NCBI GenBank assembly: GCA_964531735.1
Contig: CAZHGD010000006.1
Coordinates: 30,212-94,211, forward strand
Reading direction: 5' to 3'
DNA from: CAZHGD01 sp964531735
GTDB lineage: Bacteria; Armatimonadota; UBA10988
Length of the DNA: 64,000 bases
The translations under genes and the position numbers were made by a program. The notes beneath the pieces are model-generated. The model was not told the origin of the DNA. It did not search any database and worked only from the letters and a program-made list of their open reading frames with translations. This document shows positions 32,079 to 39,558 of this stretch, in pieces. The first letter of the stretch is position 1; every line of letters begins with the position of its first letter.

Positions 32079-33521
32079 ATGAACCAGATCTGGCGCTGGT
32101 GCTGGGTTGGGCTGACTGTCCTGGCGGTGTCCGCAGCGTCGGCCGCCGTCTTCCGGCACAAAGACGGCTGGGTGGTGCGGTTCCCCGACGGCTGGACCAC
32201 CGTTCAGGGACCGGACGGCCTGGCCATCACGCCGCCGGCGGCGGGCGAAGAGAGCCACCTGATGGTCAGTGAACCGTCGCCTGGCGTCGAGCGCGCCGAT
32301 GACCCCCGCGTCGCCGATGGGCTCGACCAGCAGGTGCGCGGCGTGGTCGATTTCGTCCGGCTGCAAGGCAAGCCGGAGACCCTCCGTCTCGCCGCCTGCG
32401 AGGCCGCCGTCTACACCTGGGCCGGCAAGCGCGCGGATGGCAAGGACTTCGTGGTGCGGGCCTACGTGGCCATCTTCGACGGCCGCGCCATCGCCTGGAT
32501 CGCCTTCGGCGCGGCCGACGCCGTGGCCGCGCGCGACCCGGCGGTGCGACGTATCTTCGCCACGCTGCCCGACGGCGCCGAGGGCCCGGTCGCGATGCCG
32601 AACCCGGGGCCGACGCTGCCCGGCGCCACCGGGCCCGCGCCGGCGGCGGCCGAGGCCGATGCCACCGCCACGCCACTGGTGCCCGACCGGCAGTATGTGG
32701 CGGGCAACCGACTGATGACGCTGGCCGGCGTGTCGTTTGGCATCCCCGAAGGCTGCATCGGTGGCCTGCCGGCGAAGAGCCCGGTGGTGCTCATCGCGAC
32801 GAACCCGCTCAAACGGTTGGCCTTTGTGGCGACCGCGGCCATGGCGCCCGACCGCCCAACGCTCCAGTCGTTGCTGACCGAGTACATCTCGATGCTGACC
32901 GATCCGGTGGTGCTCGGCAAAGGCGTGACCATGCAGGTGGCCGGGCAGCCCGCGGTTGAGGAAGACCGCGTGGTGGTGCCATTCGCCGGGCAGGGACCCA
33001 ATGGGCCGCTCAGTGCCCTGGCCGTGGGCCGCGTCTCGGCGCTGGGCAGCGCCATCCTGGCGGTCAGCGTGGGCGCGCAGGGCAACGAGGCGGCCATCCG
33101 CCAGATGGCCTGTGGGCTGGTGGCCGGCGCGAAGTTCGGCCCCCCGCGCGAGGATCCGGGCGTGGTCTACCAGAAGCTGGGCAACCACCGCCTGACGGTC
33201 GACACCGGTAGCCATGTGCGCACATCGCCCGATGTGACCAGCGGCGTCGACTCCCGCAGCGTCATCGATCTCTGGGCCGATGGGCGTTTCCTCTACCAGT
33301 ACCGTTCCATGGGCATGGTGACCACCCCTCAAGGTGGCGGCAACGTGTACGATGTCCAGGATCGGAAAGAGGGCCGTTGGCGGGTGGAAATCGGCTTGAG
33401 CGCGGTGTCGCTGGTGCTCATCCCGAAGGACAACTCCAAGTGGCTGTTCTACGATCTGAGAGTGGACGGCACCACCTTGCTGCTGAACGGTCGTCCCGCG
33501 CAGGTGCAGCAGGGCCGGTGA
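32079..33521 (+). CDS. Secreted protein with two related alpha/beta repeats, function unknown
   Basis: I take ATG 32079 (GAGGG 8 nt upstream) over GTG 32061; the protein has 480 aa and a signal peptide ending near 'AVSAASAAV'. Repeat 1 (about 28-180: 'GWVVRFPDGWTTVQGPDGLAITPP' to 'RRIFATLPDG') and repeat 2 (about 205-365: 'AGVSFGIPEGCIGGL' to 'MACGLVAGAKFG') both resemble PsbP/MOG1/DUF1795-like folds. A C-terminal beta-rich part (about 370-475) contains 'SRSVIDLWADGRFLYQYRSM' and 'RWRVEIGLSAVSLVLIPKDN'. A Pro/Ala-rich linker separates the repeats. The protein is probably periplasmic. It is divergent from the DUF4139-like gene and 20 nt upstream of the CAP-domain gene, which may be cotranscribed. 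No specific role can be given. Confidence 0.6.
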   Translation: MNQIWRWCWVGLTVLAVSAASAAVFRHKDGWVVRFPDGWTTVQGPDGLAITPPAAGEESHLMVSEPSPGVERADDPRVADGLDQQVRGVVDFVRLQGKPETLRLAACEAAVYTWAGKRADGKDFVVRAYVAIFDGRAIAWIAFGAADAVAARDPAVRRIFATLPDGAEGPVAMPNPGPTLPGATGPAPAAAEADATATPLVPDRQYVAGNRLMTLAGVSFGIPEGCIGGLPAKSPVVLIATNPLKRLAFVATAAMAPDRPTLQSLLTEYISMLTDPVVLGKGVTMQVAGQPAVEEDRVVVPFAGQGPNGPLSALAVGRVSALGSAILAVSVGAQGNEAAIRQMACGLVAGAKFGPPREDPGVVYQKLGNHRLTVDTGSHVRTSPDVTSGVDSRSVIDLWADGRFLYQYRSMGMVTTPQGGGNVYDVQDRKEGRWRVEIGLSAVSLVLIPKDNSKWLFYDLRVDGTTLLLNGRPAQVQQGR

Positions 33522-33541
33522 GCCGCGCCACGGGAGTTGCC

Positions 33542-34387
33542 ATGAGAGTGTGGAGGTGGGTGCTGCTGGCCGGGCTGGCGGCGACGCCGGCCGTGGCGCA
33601 GATGCCGGACGACGCGGTGGCGCTGCGCCCGTGGTGGGGCATCGCCGACTTCGCCGGTGTCGAGGACATCGAGAAGGCGCTGTTCCGCAGCACCAACGAG
33701 GAGCGCCGCAAGGCCGGCTTGTCCACGCTGCTGCCGATGACCGCGCTACAGGTGGCCGCGCGCCAACACAGCCAGGAGATGCTGCGCGAGGACTACTTCT
33801 CGCACCAGAGCCCCCACGCCGTCTGGTCCGACCCCAGCCGCCGCGCCTACCGCGCCGGCTTCTGGGAGGCTTTTGTGGGCGAGAACATCGTCTACCTCAG
33901 CGTCAGTGGCTACGAGGTGTCCAACGCCGAAGTCGCCCGCGAGTTCATGTATGGCGATCACGGCTGGATGAACTCGCCGCCCCACAAAGCCAACATCATG
34001 AACCGCGACTACACGCATCTGGGCCTGGGTGTGGCCAGCCGCAACGGCACCACCTACGCCACGCAGGTGTTCGGCCGGCCCACCTACGAGGTGCTGGAGG
34101 CGTACCTGCGACCGGTCGGCAGTCGCCTCGAGGTGAGTGGTCGGGCCACGCTGGTGACTACGCACGAGCAGGTCCATGTCGCCTGCGACGACGAGCTGGT
34201 CGAGACCATCCAGGTGTCCAAGGGCCAGACCTTCCGGTTCAAGGTCACGGTGCCCAAGGACGGCGGCCGCCACCGGGTCGGGCTGCACCCGAACAAGGGC
34301 GAAGGCAGCTACTGGATCAAGTACCTGTTCCACCTCGACACGGCGCAGCCGCCGGCGAGCATGTTGGCCATGCCCGTCGACGACTGA
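33542..34387 (+). CDS. Secreted CAP/SCP-domain protein
   Basis: The 281-aa protein begins with a signal peptide ('VWRWVLLAGLAATPAVAQ') and a CAP domain at about 45-180: 'LFRSTNEERRKAGLSTLLPMTALQVAARQHSQEM', 'YFSHQSP', 'AFVGENIVYL' (catalytic-like Glu), 'WMNSPPHKANIMNRDYTHLGLGVA' and 'YATQVFG'. The conserved His and Glu residues that line the CAP cavity are kept. About 90 further residues look like a small beta domain ('RLEVSGRATLVTTHEQVHVACDDELVETIQVSKGQTFRFKV'). Bacterial CAP proteins (YkwD type) are extracytoplasmic with poorly defined function. GGGAG before the ATG supports the start. It ends 11 nt from the convergent GH-A gene, where a weak 5-bp hairpin spans both stops. Confidence 0.85.
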   Translation: MRVWRWVLLAGLAATPAVAQMPDDAVALRPWWGIADFAGVEDIEKALFRSTNEERRKAGLSTLLPMTALQVAARQHSQEMLREDYFSHQSPHAVWSDPSRRAYRAGFWEAFVGENIVYLSVSGYEVSNAEVAREFMYGDHGWMNSPPHKANIMNRDYTHLGLGVASRNGTTYATQVFGRPTYEVLEAYLRPVGSRLEVSGRATLVTTHEQVHVACDDELVETIQVSKGQTFRFKVTVPKDGGRHRVGLHPNKGEGSYWIKYLFHLDTAQPPASMLAMPVDD

Positions 34388-34398
34388 CGCCGCGCGGG

Positions 34399-36741
34399 CT
34401 ACGGCGCCGCCAGACGGATGACGCGCAGGTTGCGCACCTCCAGCTTGAGCTGCTTGGTGCGGCAGTTGGCGCCGAGCAGCAGGCTGGCGATCTGGTCGAG
34501 GTCCAGGCGGCCGTTGGCGTCCGCGGGGCTGATGGACAGGTGCTGGAGCTCGCTGAACGGAATCGTGGCCCGCCGCCAGGTGGTACTGCCGGTCAAGCCC
34601 GGGCCGATGTACAGCGCGCCGTTCGGTTCACCCAGCATCAGCCGCACCCAGCCGGCGTCGGCGAGGCTGGTGCGGTACTCGAAGCGGACCGCGTCGTACT
34701 CGCGCAGGTCACGCACCGGGTCGAACTGCACGCGCGGATAGGCCCAGGGATCGCCCTCGCCGGTGAACGAGAAGCCGAACGCGACGCCGCCGTCGGCACC
34801 GGCGTCGACGGTCATCTGCCCGTGCCCGGCGATGTTGCGCTGCCACTTGTCCGGCGTATCGAGGCCGAGGGCCAACTCACGCACGGGCTTCACCGCGTTC
34901 AGGTCGACGCCGAGCGACAGCACGGCCGGCGCCGCCGTCTGACCAGTGCGCGCGTCGCGCACGGCCAGCGCCAGCTCGCCGCGGCGGAAGCTGTCGGCGA
35001 CCACCACGGGGCAACTGACCGTCACTCGCTCACCAGCGGCCACCGTCGTCGGTGCTGCGGGCGCGGTGACCTGGACGCCGTTGGGCGCAGTGAAGGTGAG
35101 GGCCAGCTCGGCCGGCTGGGCGCCGAAGTTGTACAACTCCACCTGCGCCGGCACCGTCACGCCGGTCGGGGCCAGCAGGTAGTCGGCGTCCTTGCGGAAC
35201 GGCACGCCCGGCAGGCGCAGCCGCGCGACGATCGGGCTGGGCGCCGGTGCTTGGCCGCTGCCGGTGGACGGCACCGGCGAGGTCAGCACACCAGCCAGTT
35301 GCGCCGCCGGTAGAATCAGGTAGACTGGCGACCGGCCCAGGCTCAACTTGATGGCGCCGGCCGGCAGCGTCACCGGGCTGCCGTAGGTGTCGATGGCTTC
35401 GCGCACCTGCGCTGCTTGGAGCGGCAGGGCCACCTCGCCGGGCTGCTGGCCCTCGCGCCAGACCACCACGGCCGCCGTGCCGTCGCCGCGGTCGAACGCG
35501 TAGGCGCGGACGTCCTTGGCGATGTCTTTGACCATGCCGAGCGAGCGGCCCTGGCCGCACGCGTAGGTCGCGGCCGACATGGCGGCCAGCCCAGGCCACG
35601 GCGCGCGCAACTGCGGGTCGAACAGGCCGAAGGTGATGACTTCGTGCTCGCGGTAGAACGGGAACACGAACCAGTAGAGCATGTCGACGCCGGCGTTGAG
35701 TGCCTCGGCATAGCCACGGGCCAGGTGCGAGGCCTGCATCTGCTTCTGGCTCAACGAGATCAGGCCGCCGGGGGCGCGCAGGCCCTGTGAGCCGGCCTCG
35801 GTCACCCAACTCGGGCGCGGCACCCGGTGGCGCGCCAGCACCTCGCGGTAAGCGCGGCAGCGGGCGGGGTAGTCGGCCGGGTCGGCGTAGATGTGGAAGT
35901 TCCACACGTCGAGGTACTGGCCGGTGCCGTTGGCGAGCAGATGCTCGGAGAACGGACCCAGCCCATAGGCCATCGACGGGCCGAGGACCAGCACGCCGGG
36001 ATCGACCGAGCGGAAGCCGAGGAAGGCGGCCTTCTGGAGGGCGGCGCACTCGGCGGCGGTGTCACGGAAGAAGTCGATGTCCGGCTCGTTCCACACCTCC
36101 CAGGCCTGGATCTGGCCGCGATAGTGCCGGGCCAGCTCCTGGGTGAACCGGTAGATATCGCGCAGATCGTCCGGCGCGGCACGACCCTCGTGGTCGGCGC
36201 GCGCCCAGCCGGGCGTGGCGTGGAAGATGTTGTAGACCTTGATGCCGCGGGACGACAGCGCCTTCACGGCGGCGTCGTAGCGGCCGCCCCAGGTGTACTT
36301 GCCGCGCTCCCGCTCGATCTCGCCCCACGACAACCGCTCGCGGACCCAGCCCACGCCGCAGGCCTTCAACACGTCCGCCAGCGGCTCGAAGTGCTCGGGC
36401 TTGACCAACCACGACATGGCGTTGTCGGTGGCCAGCCGGCTGTCGCCGGGCACCCGCTTGGCCGGGTCGACCATGACCGCCAGCGGCAGCTTCTCGCCGC
36501 CGGCGGCGACCTCGTAGTAGCCGGGCGGCAGGACACCGAACTCGACGACCGTCGCCGTGCCGGCGGCGACCTCACGGCGAGCGCGCTCCGGCCCATCGAG
36601 ACCGGTGAGCACGGCGGTCACGGCCTCGCCGGCCGCGACCTTCACCCGCACGGGCTCGGGCGCCACGAAGACGTTGGCGAACCGGTCACACGACAGCCGC
36701 GCCGGTGGCGCCAGCAGCATCAACAAGGCCAGCGGTATCAT
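34399..36741 (-). CDS. Secreted clan GH-A glycoside hydrolase (GH5/GH39-like) with C-terminal beta domains
   Basis: The 780-aa protein has a short signal peptide ('IPLALLMLLAPPARLS'). After an N-terminal beta domain, a (beta/alpha)8 barrel at about 95-430 shows 'GVGWVRERLSWGEIERERGKYTW', 'YNIFHATPGWA', the acid/base Glu in 'WEVWNEPDID' and the nucleophile Glu in 'PSWVTEAGSQG', the strand-4 and strand-7 glutamates of clan GH-A. Residues 520-780 form two or three beta-sandwich modules, the last a ligand-binding-like domain ('VRFEYRTSLADAGWVRLMLGEPNGALYIG'). It hydrolyses a beta-linked glycan with retention; the substrate is unknown. It is the third gene of an operon behind two ceramidase-like genes, 17 nt after the nearer one. 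Confidence 0.83.
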   Translation of the reverse strand: MIPLALLMLLAPPARLSCDRFANVFVAPEPVRVKVAAGEAVTAVLTGLDGPERARREVAAGTATVVEFGVLPPGYYEVAAGGEKLPLAVMVDPAKRVPGDSRLATDNAMSWLVKPEHFEPLADVLKACGVGWVRERLSWGEIERERGKYTWGGRYDAAVKALSSRGIKVYNIFHATPGWARADHEGRAAPDDLRDIYRFTQELARHYRGQIQAWEVWNEPDIDFFRDTAAECAALQKAAFLGFRSVDPGVLVLGPSMAYGLGPFSEHLLANGTGQYLDVWNFHIYADPADYPARCRAYREVLARHRVPRPSWVTEAGSQGLRAPGGLISLSQKQMQASHLARGYAEALNAGVDMLYWFVFPFYREHEVITFGLFDPQLRAPWPGLAAMSAATYACGQGRSLGMVKDIAKDVRAYAFDRGDGTAAVVVWREGQQPGEVALPLQAAQVREAIDTYGSPVTLPAGAIKLSLGRSPVYLILPAAQLAGVLTSPVPSTGSGQAPAPSPIVARLRLPGVPFRKDADYLLAPTGVTVPAQVELYNFGAQPAELALTFTAPNGVQVTAPAAPTTVAAGERVTVSCPVVVADSFRRGELALAVRDARTGQTAAPAVLSLGVDLNAVKPVRELALGLDTPDKWQRNIAGHGQMTVDAGADGGVAFGFSFTGEGDPWAYPRVQFDPVRDLREYDAVRFEYRTSLADAGWVRLMLGEPNGALYIGPGLTGSTTWRRATIPFSELQHLSISPADANGRLDLDQIASLLLGANCRTKQLKLEVRNLRVIRLAAP

Positions 36742-36758
36742 CTCTGCGTCCTATCTGT

Positions 36759-38066
36759 TCAGCGCAGCCCATCCAGCAGCCGCACCGCGGTGTCAACCCA
36801 GGCCTGCGCGGTGCCTTTCGGCGAGAACACCCAACGGCAGAGCGTGCTCTCATAGCCGCCCAGATCCAGTTGCTCATCGGTGCCGACATAGCCGGCCATG
36901 TCGTTGGCGAGACCGATCGGCACCACCGGCTGGATGGGCGAACGGGCGCGCAGCTCGAGCCCGATCTCGACCAGCGGCTCGGCGGGGAAGCCGACCACGC
37001 CGACGTCGCCCAGACGAAGCACCTGGACCGGGAACTCGCGCTCATCGGGCCAGCCCTCGGCCATGGCGACATGCTCGCGGGCGTAGGTCCAGGCCCAGAG
37101 GTCGTCGTCGATGGTGTGCTCGGCCATCCACTGGCGCCCGGTCTCGATCTGCTCGGCCGTCGGCCGCCGGGGCCGCATCGGCACCTTCTCCAGCGCGGCG
37201 CCCAGGACCACCTCGGAATGGAAGTCCTCTTCCCAGAGCGTGTTCCAGATGCGCCAGGCTTCGCCGGCGACGACGTTGGCCACGCGCTGGCTCTGGTAGT
37301 AGGGATGCGGCGACGCCGGCGCTGGTCGGCGGAAGTTGCAGTTGTTGATGTCGCCCTGGCAACCGTTGCTCAGCATCGCCACGAACTCGGCACCCGCGCA
37401 ACGCTGGAGTGCGGTGGCGAAGCAGCCGAAGTAGTCGGCCGAGATATCGTATGCCGGCGAGCCCACGTAGTGCAACGACAGATTGGCCAGGGCCGCGATC
37501 GGCCGTCGCTCGGGTGTCCGCACCACGAACAGCGACAGCGTCGGGTCGGTTGGCCCGGCCGGCTCGACCAGCTCGGGATGCTGATAGCCCGGGTTGAACC
37601 GGACGGTGCCGTCGGCCATGTGCCAGCGCCGATTGTGCACCTCGGTGGGGCAGGAGCCGGTGGCAAACCCGAGTTGCGCCGGTTCGAGCCGGTCGACCGC
37701 CAGGGCCACCGCGTCGGCAATGCGCACCGACAGCTCGGCCAAGTAGGCCTCGTCGAGCTCGCCCTGGGCGATCTCCATGGTCACCGGGCCGGTGTGCGTG
37801 TGCGTGGCACTGACCAGCAGGTTCTCCGGCGCGATCCCGCAGCGCTCGGCCACCAGCGCCTTGGCGGGCTCCACGATGGCACCGGTCAGCGCGATGATGT
37901 CGCAGACCACGAGGCCAACGCGTTGCTCGCCGTTGTCCAGTACGAGCGCTTTGGCCCACAAGTCGTCATGGATGCGCGTGGCGAGCCGCTCGGTCAGATA
38001 GCCTTGCAGGGCGGCGCCCAGATTCGGTGTGATGCAGACGCGGGCGGCCCCGGCTTGCAGTGACAT
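36759..38066 (-). CDS. Neutral ceramidase-like hydrolase, paralogue 3
   Basis: The 435-aa protein starts 'QAGAARVCITPNLG' and carries the family's key pieces: 'VSATHTHTGPVTMEIAQG' (Zn His), 'NLSLHYVGSPAYDISADYFG' (second His), 'MLSNGCQGDINN' and 'GFPAEPLVEIGLEL'. No signal peptide or Ig-like tail is present, so it is likely cytoplasmic. It is roughly half identical by eye to the gene 17 nt upstream (38084) and clearly arose by tandem duplication. GGAG 8 nt before the ATG supports the start. The downstream gene is a secreted GH-A enzyme. A Zn-dependent amide or ester hydrolase acting after glycan breakdown is likely; a true ceramide substrate is doubtful without a secretion signal. Confidence 0.8.
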   Translation of the reverse strand: MSLQAGAARVCITPNLGAALQGYLTERLATRIHDDLWAKALVLDNGEQRVGLVVCDIIALTGAIVEPAKALVAERCGIAPENLLVSATHTHTGPVTMEIAQGELDEAYLAELSVRIADAVALAVDRLEPAQLGFATGSCPTEVHNRRWHMADGTVRFNPGYQHPELVEPAGPTDPTLSLFVVRTPERRPIAALANLSLHYVGSPAYDISADYFGCFATALQRCAGAEFVAMLSNGCQGDINNCNFRRPAPASPHPYYQSQRVANVVAGEAWRIWNTLWEEDFHSEVVLGAALEKVPMRPRRPTAEQIETGRQWMAEHTIDDDLWAWTYAREHVAMAEGWPDEREFPVQVLRLGDVGVVGFPAEPLVEIGLELRARSPIQPVVPIGLANDMAGYVGTDEQLDLGGYESTLCRWVFSPKGTAQAWVDTAVRLLDGLR

Positions 38067-38083
38067 GTGGTTGCTCCAAGCGA

Positions 38084-39394
38084 TCAGTGGTCGGCCACCT
38101 GCTGTAGCAAGCGGGTGGCGGTCGCGGTCCAGAGTTGCGCGGTGCCCTTCGGCACGGTGACATGGCGGCAGAGCGTCGTCTCGTAGCCGCCGCGGTCGAT
38201 CTCGTGGTCCGGCGCGACATAGCCGACGGTGTCGTTGGCCAGGCCGATGGTCACGGTCTGGGCCAAGGGCGACGCGGCGCGAATGCCGCGCCCGATCTCG
38301 GTGAACACTTCGCCCGGCAGGCCGACCACGCCGGTCTCGCCGATCCGCAGCGCGTGGATCGGCAGCGCGATACGCTCGGGCCAGTGCTCCATGAGCACGT
38401 GCTCTTGGGCGTAGCACCAGCGCCAGGCATCGTCGTTGATGGTGTGCTCGGCCAGGTAGGCGCGGCCTTCGGCGATCTGTTCGGGCGTCGGCCGCCGCGG
38501 GATCAGCTCGACGTGCTCCAGCGCCGTGGCCAGCGCCGGGTCGTCGATGAAGTCCTCTTCCCAGAGCGTGTTCCACGCCTGCCAGGCGGCGCCGGCGCAG
38601 ACGTTGGCCACTCGTTCGGCGCGGTGGTAGGGATGTGGTGCGGCGCCGGGTCCGCGGAAGACGTCGACGTTGTTGACGTCACCGAAGCAGCCGTTGGTCA
38701 TGAAGCAGACGAACTCGGCGCCGGCGCAGCGCTGGAGTGCGTTGCGGAAGTAGCCGAAGTAGTCGGCCGAGACGTCGCTGTCCTTGGAGCCGACATAGTG
38801 CAGGCCGAGGTTGCCCATGGCGGCCAACGGCGTGCGGTCGGGTCGCCGGACGACCAGCAGCGACAGCGTCGGGTCGGGTTCGGCGGCCGGTGCCACCACG
38901 TTCGGGTTGCGGTAGCCGGGGTTGGTGCACAGGCTTCCGTCGCGCATCAGGTAGCGGCGAATGTGGATCTCGGTGGGCACCTGGGCGCTGGTCCAGGCGA
39001 GCTGGGCCGGCTCGGTCTGCCGCGCGGCCAGGATGACCGCATCGGCGATCCGCGCGGGTGCCCAGGCCGCGAACGCCTCATCGCGCACGGTGGCGAAGGC
39101 ACCGGCCACCGCCGGCGCGTAGTGCGTGTGCGTCGCCGTCACCAGCAGGTTCTCGGGCGGCAGGCCCACCGCGTCGCTGACCCGCTGCTTCACCTCGTCG
39201 GCCATCTCGCGCGTCAGGATGATCAGGTCACTGAGCACGATGCCGAGACGCGTGCGGCCGTTGTCCAGCACCAGCGCGCTGGCGAACAGCTCATCGTGGA
39301 TGTTGGTGCTGACACGATCCGTCAGATTGCCGTCGAGGTGACAACCCACGCGCGGCGTGAGGTTGGTCCGCGCGGCCCCGGCGAGCAAGGCCAT
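38084..39394 (-). CDS. Neutral ceramidase-like hydrolase, paralogue 4
   Basis: The 436-aa protein begins 'LAGAARTNLTPRVGCHLDG' and has 'VTATHTHYAPAVAGAF', 'NLGLHYVGSKDSDVSADYFGYF', 'FMTNGCFGDVNN' and 'GLPGEVFTEIGRGI'. It shares with paralogue 3 the stretches 'ADYFG', 'ALQRCAGAEFV', 'WNTLWEEDF' and 'IPRRPTPEQI', so the two are recent duplicates, now different in the substrate loop after THTH (TGPVTM versus YAPAVA). It is cytoplasmic by lack of a signal. AGGAG 8 nt before the ATG marks the start and makes this the first gene of the 39394 to 34399 operon. It diverges from the GH127 gene at 39559. Confidence 0.8.
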   Translation of the reverse strand: MALLAGAARTNLTPRVGCHLDGNLTDRVSTNIHDELFASALVLDNGRTRLGIVLSDLIILTREMADEVKQRVSDAVGLPPENLLVTATHTHYAPAVAGAFATVRDEAFAAWAPARIADAVILAARQTEPAQLAWTSAQVPTEIHIRRYLMRDGSLCTNPGYRNPNVVAPAAEPDPTLSLLVVRRPDRTPLAAMGNLGLHYVGSKDSDVSADYFGYFRNALQRCAGAEFVCFMTNGCFGDVNNVDVFRGPGAAPHPYHRAERVANVCAGAAWQAWNTLWEEDFIDDPALATALEHVELIPRRPTPEQIAEGRAYLAEHTINDDAWRWCYAQEHVLMEHWPERIALPIHALRIGETGVVGLPGEVFTEIGRGIRAASPLAQTVTIGLANDTVGYVAPDHEIDRGGYETTLCRHVTVPKGTAQLWTATATRLLQQVADH

Positions 39395-39522
39395 GGCGAC
39401 TCTCCTGGCGGTCGGTTGGCGCGCCGGCGGCGGTTTCCTGCCGGGCGACGTGCCGGCGCCGGCGCCCGGCCACCGCACCGCGAGCAGCCGGCTCCGGCCA
39501 CCTGCCGTTCGCCGACCTGGTG

Positions 39523-39528
39523 TATAGT
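39523..39528 (+). promoter_or_regulatory. Possible -10 box (TATAGT) for the GH127 gene
   Basis: TATAGT lies 30 nt before the ATG at 39559, in the 164-nt divergent region shared with the ceramidase-like operon. No -35 box is recognised at the expected distance. Confidence 0.35.
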
Positions 39529-39558
39529 GACCGGGGCCTTGGCCCGGAGCGTGGCTCG

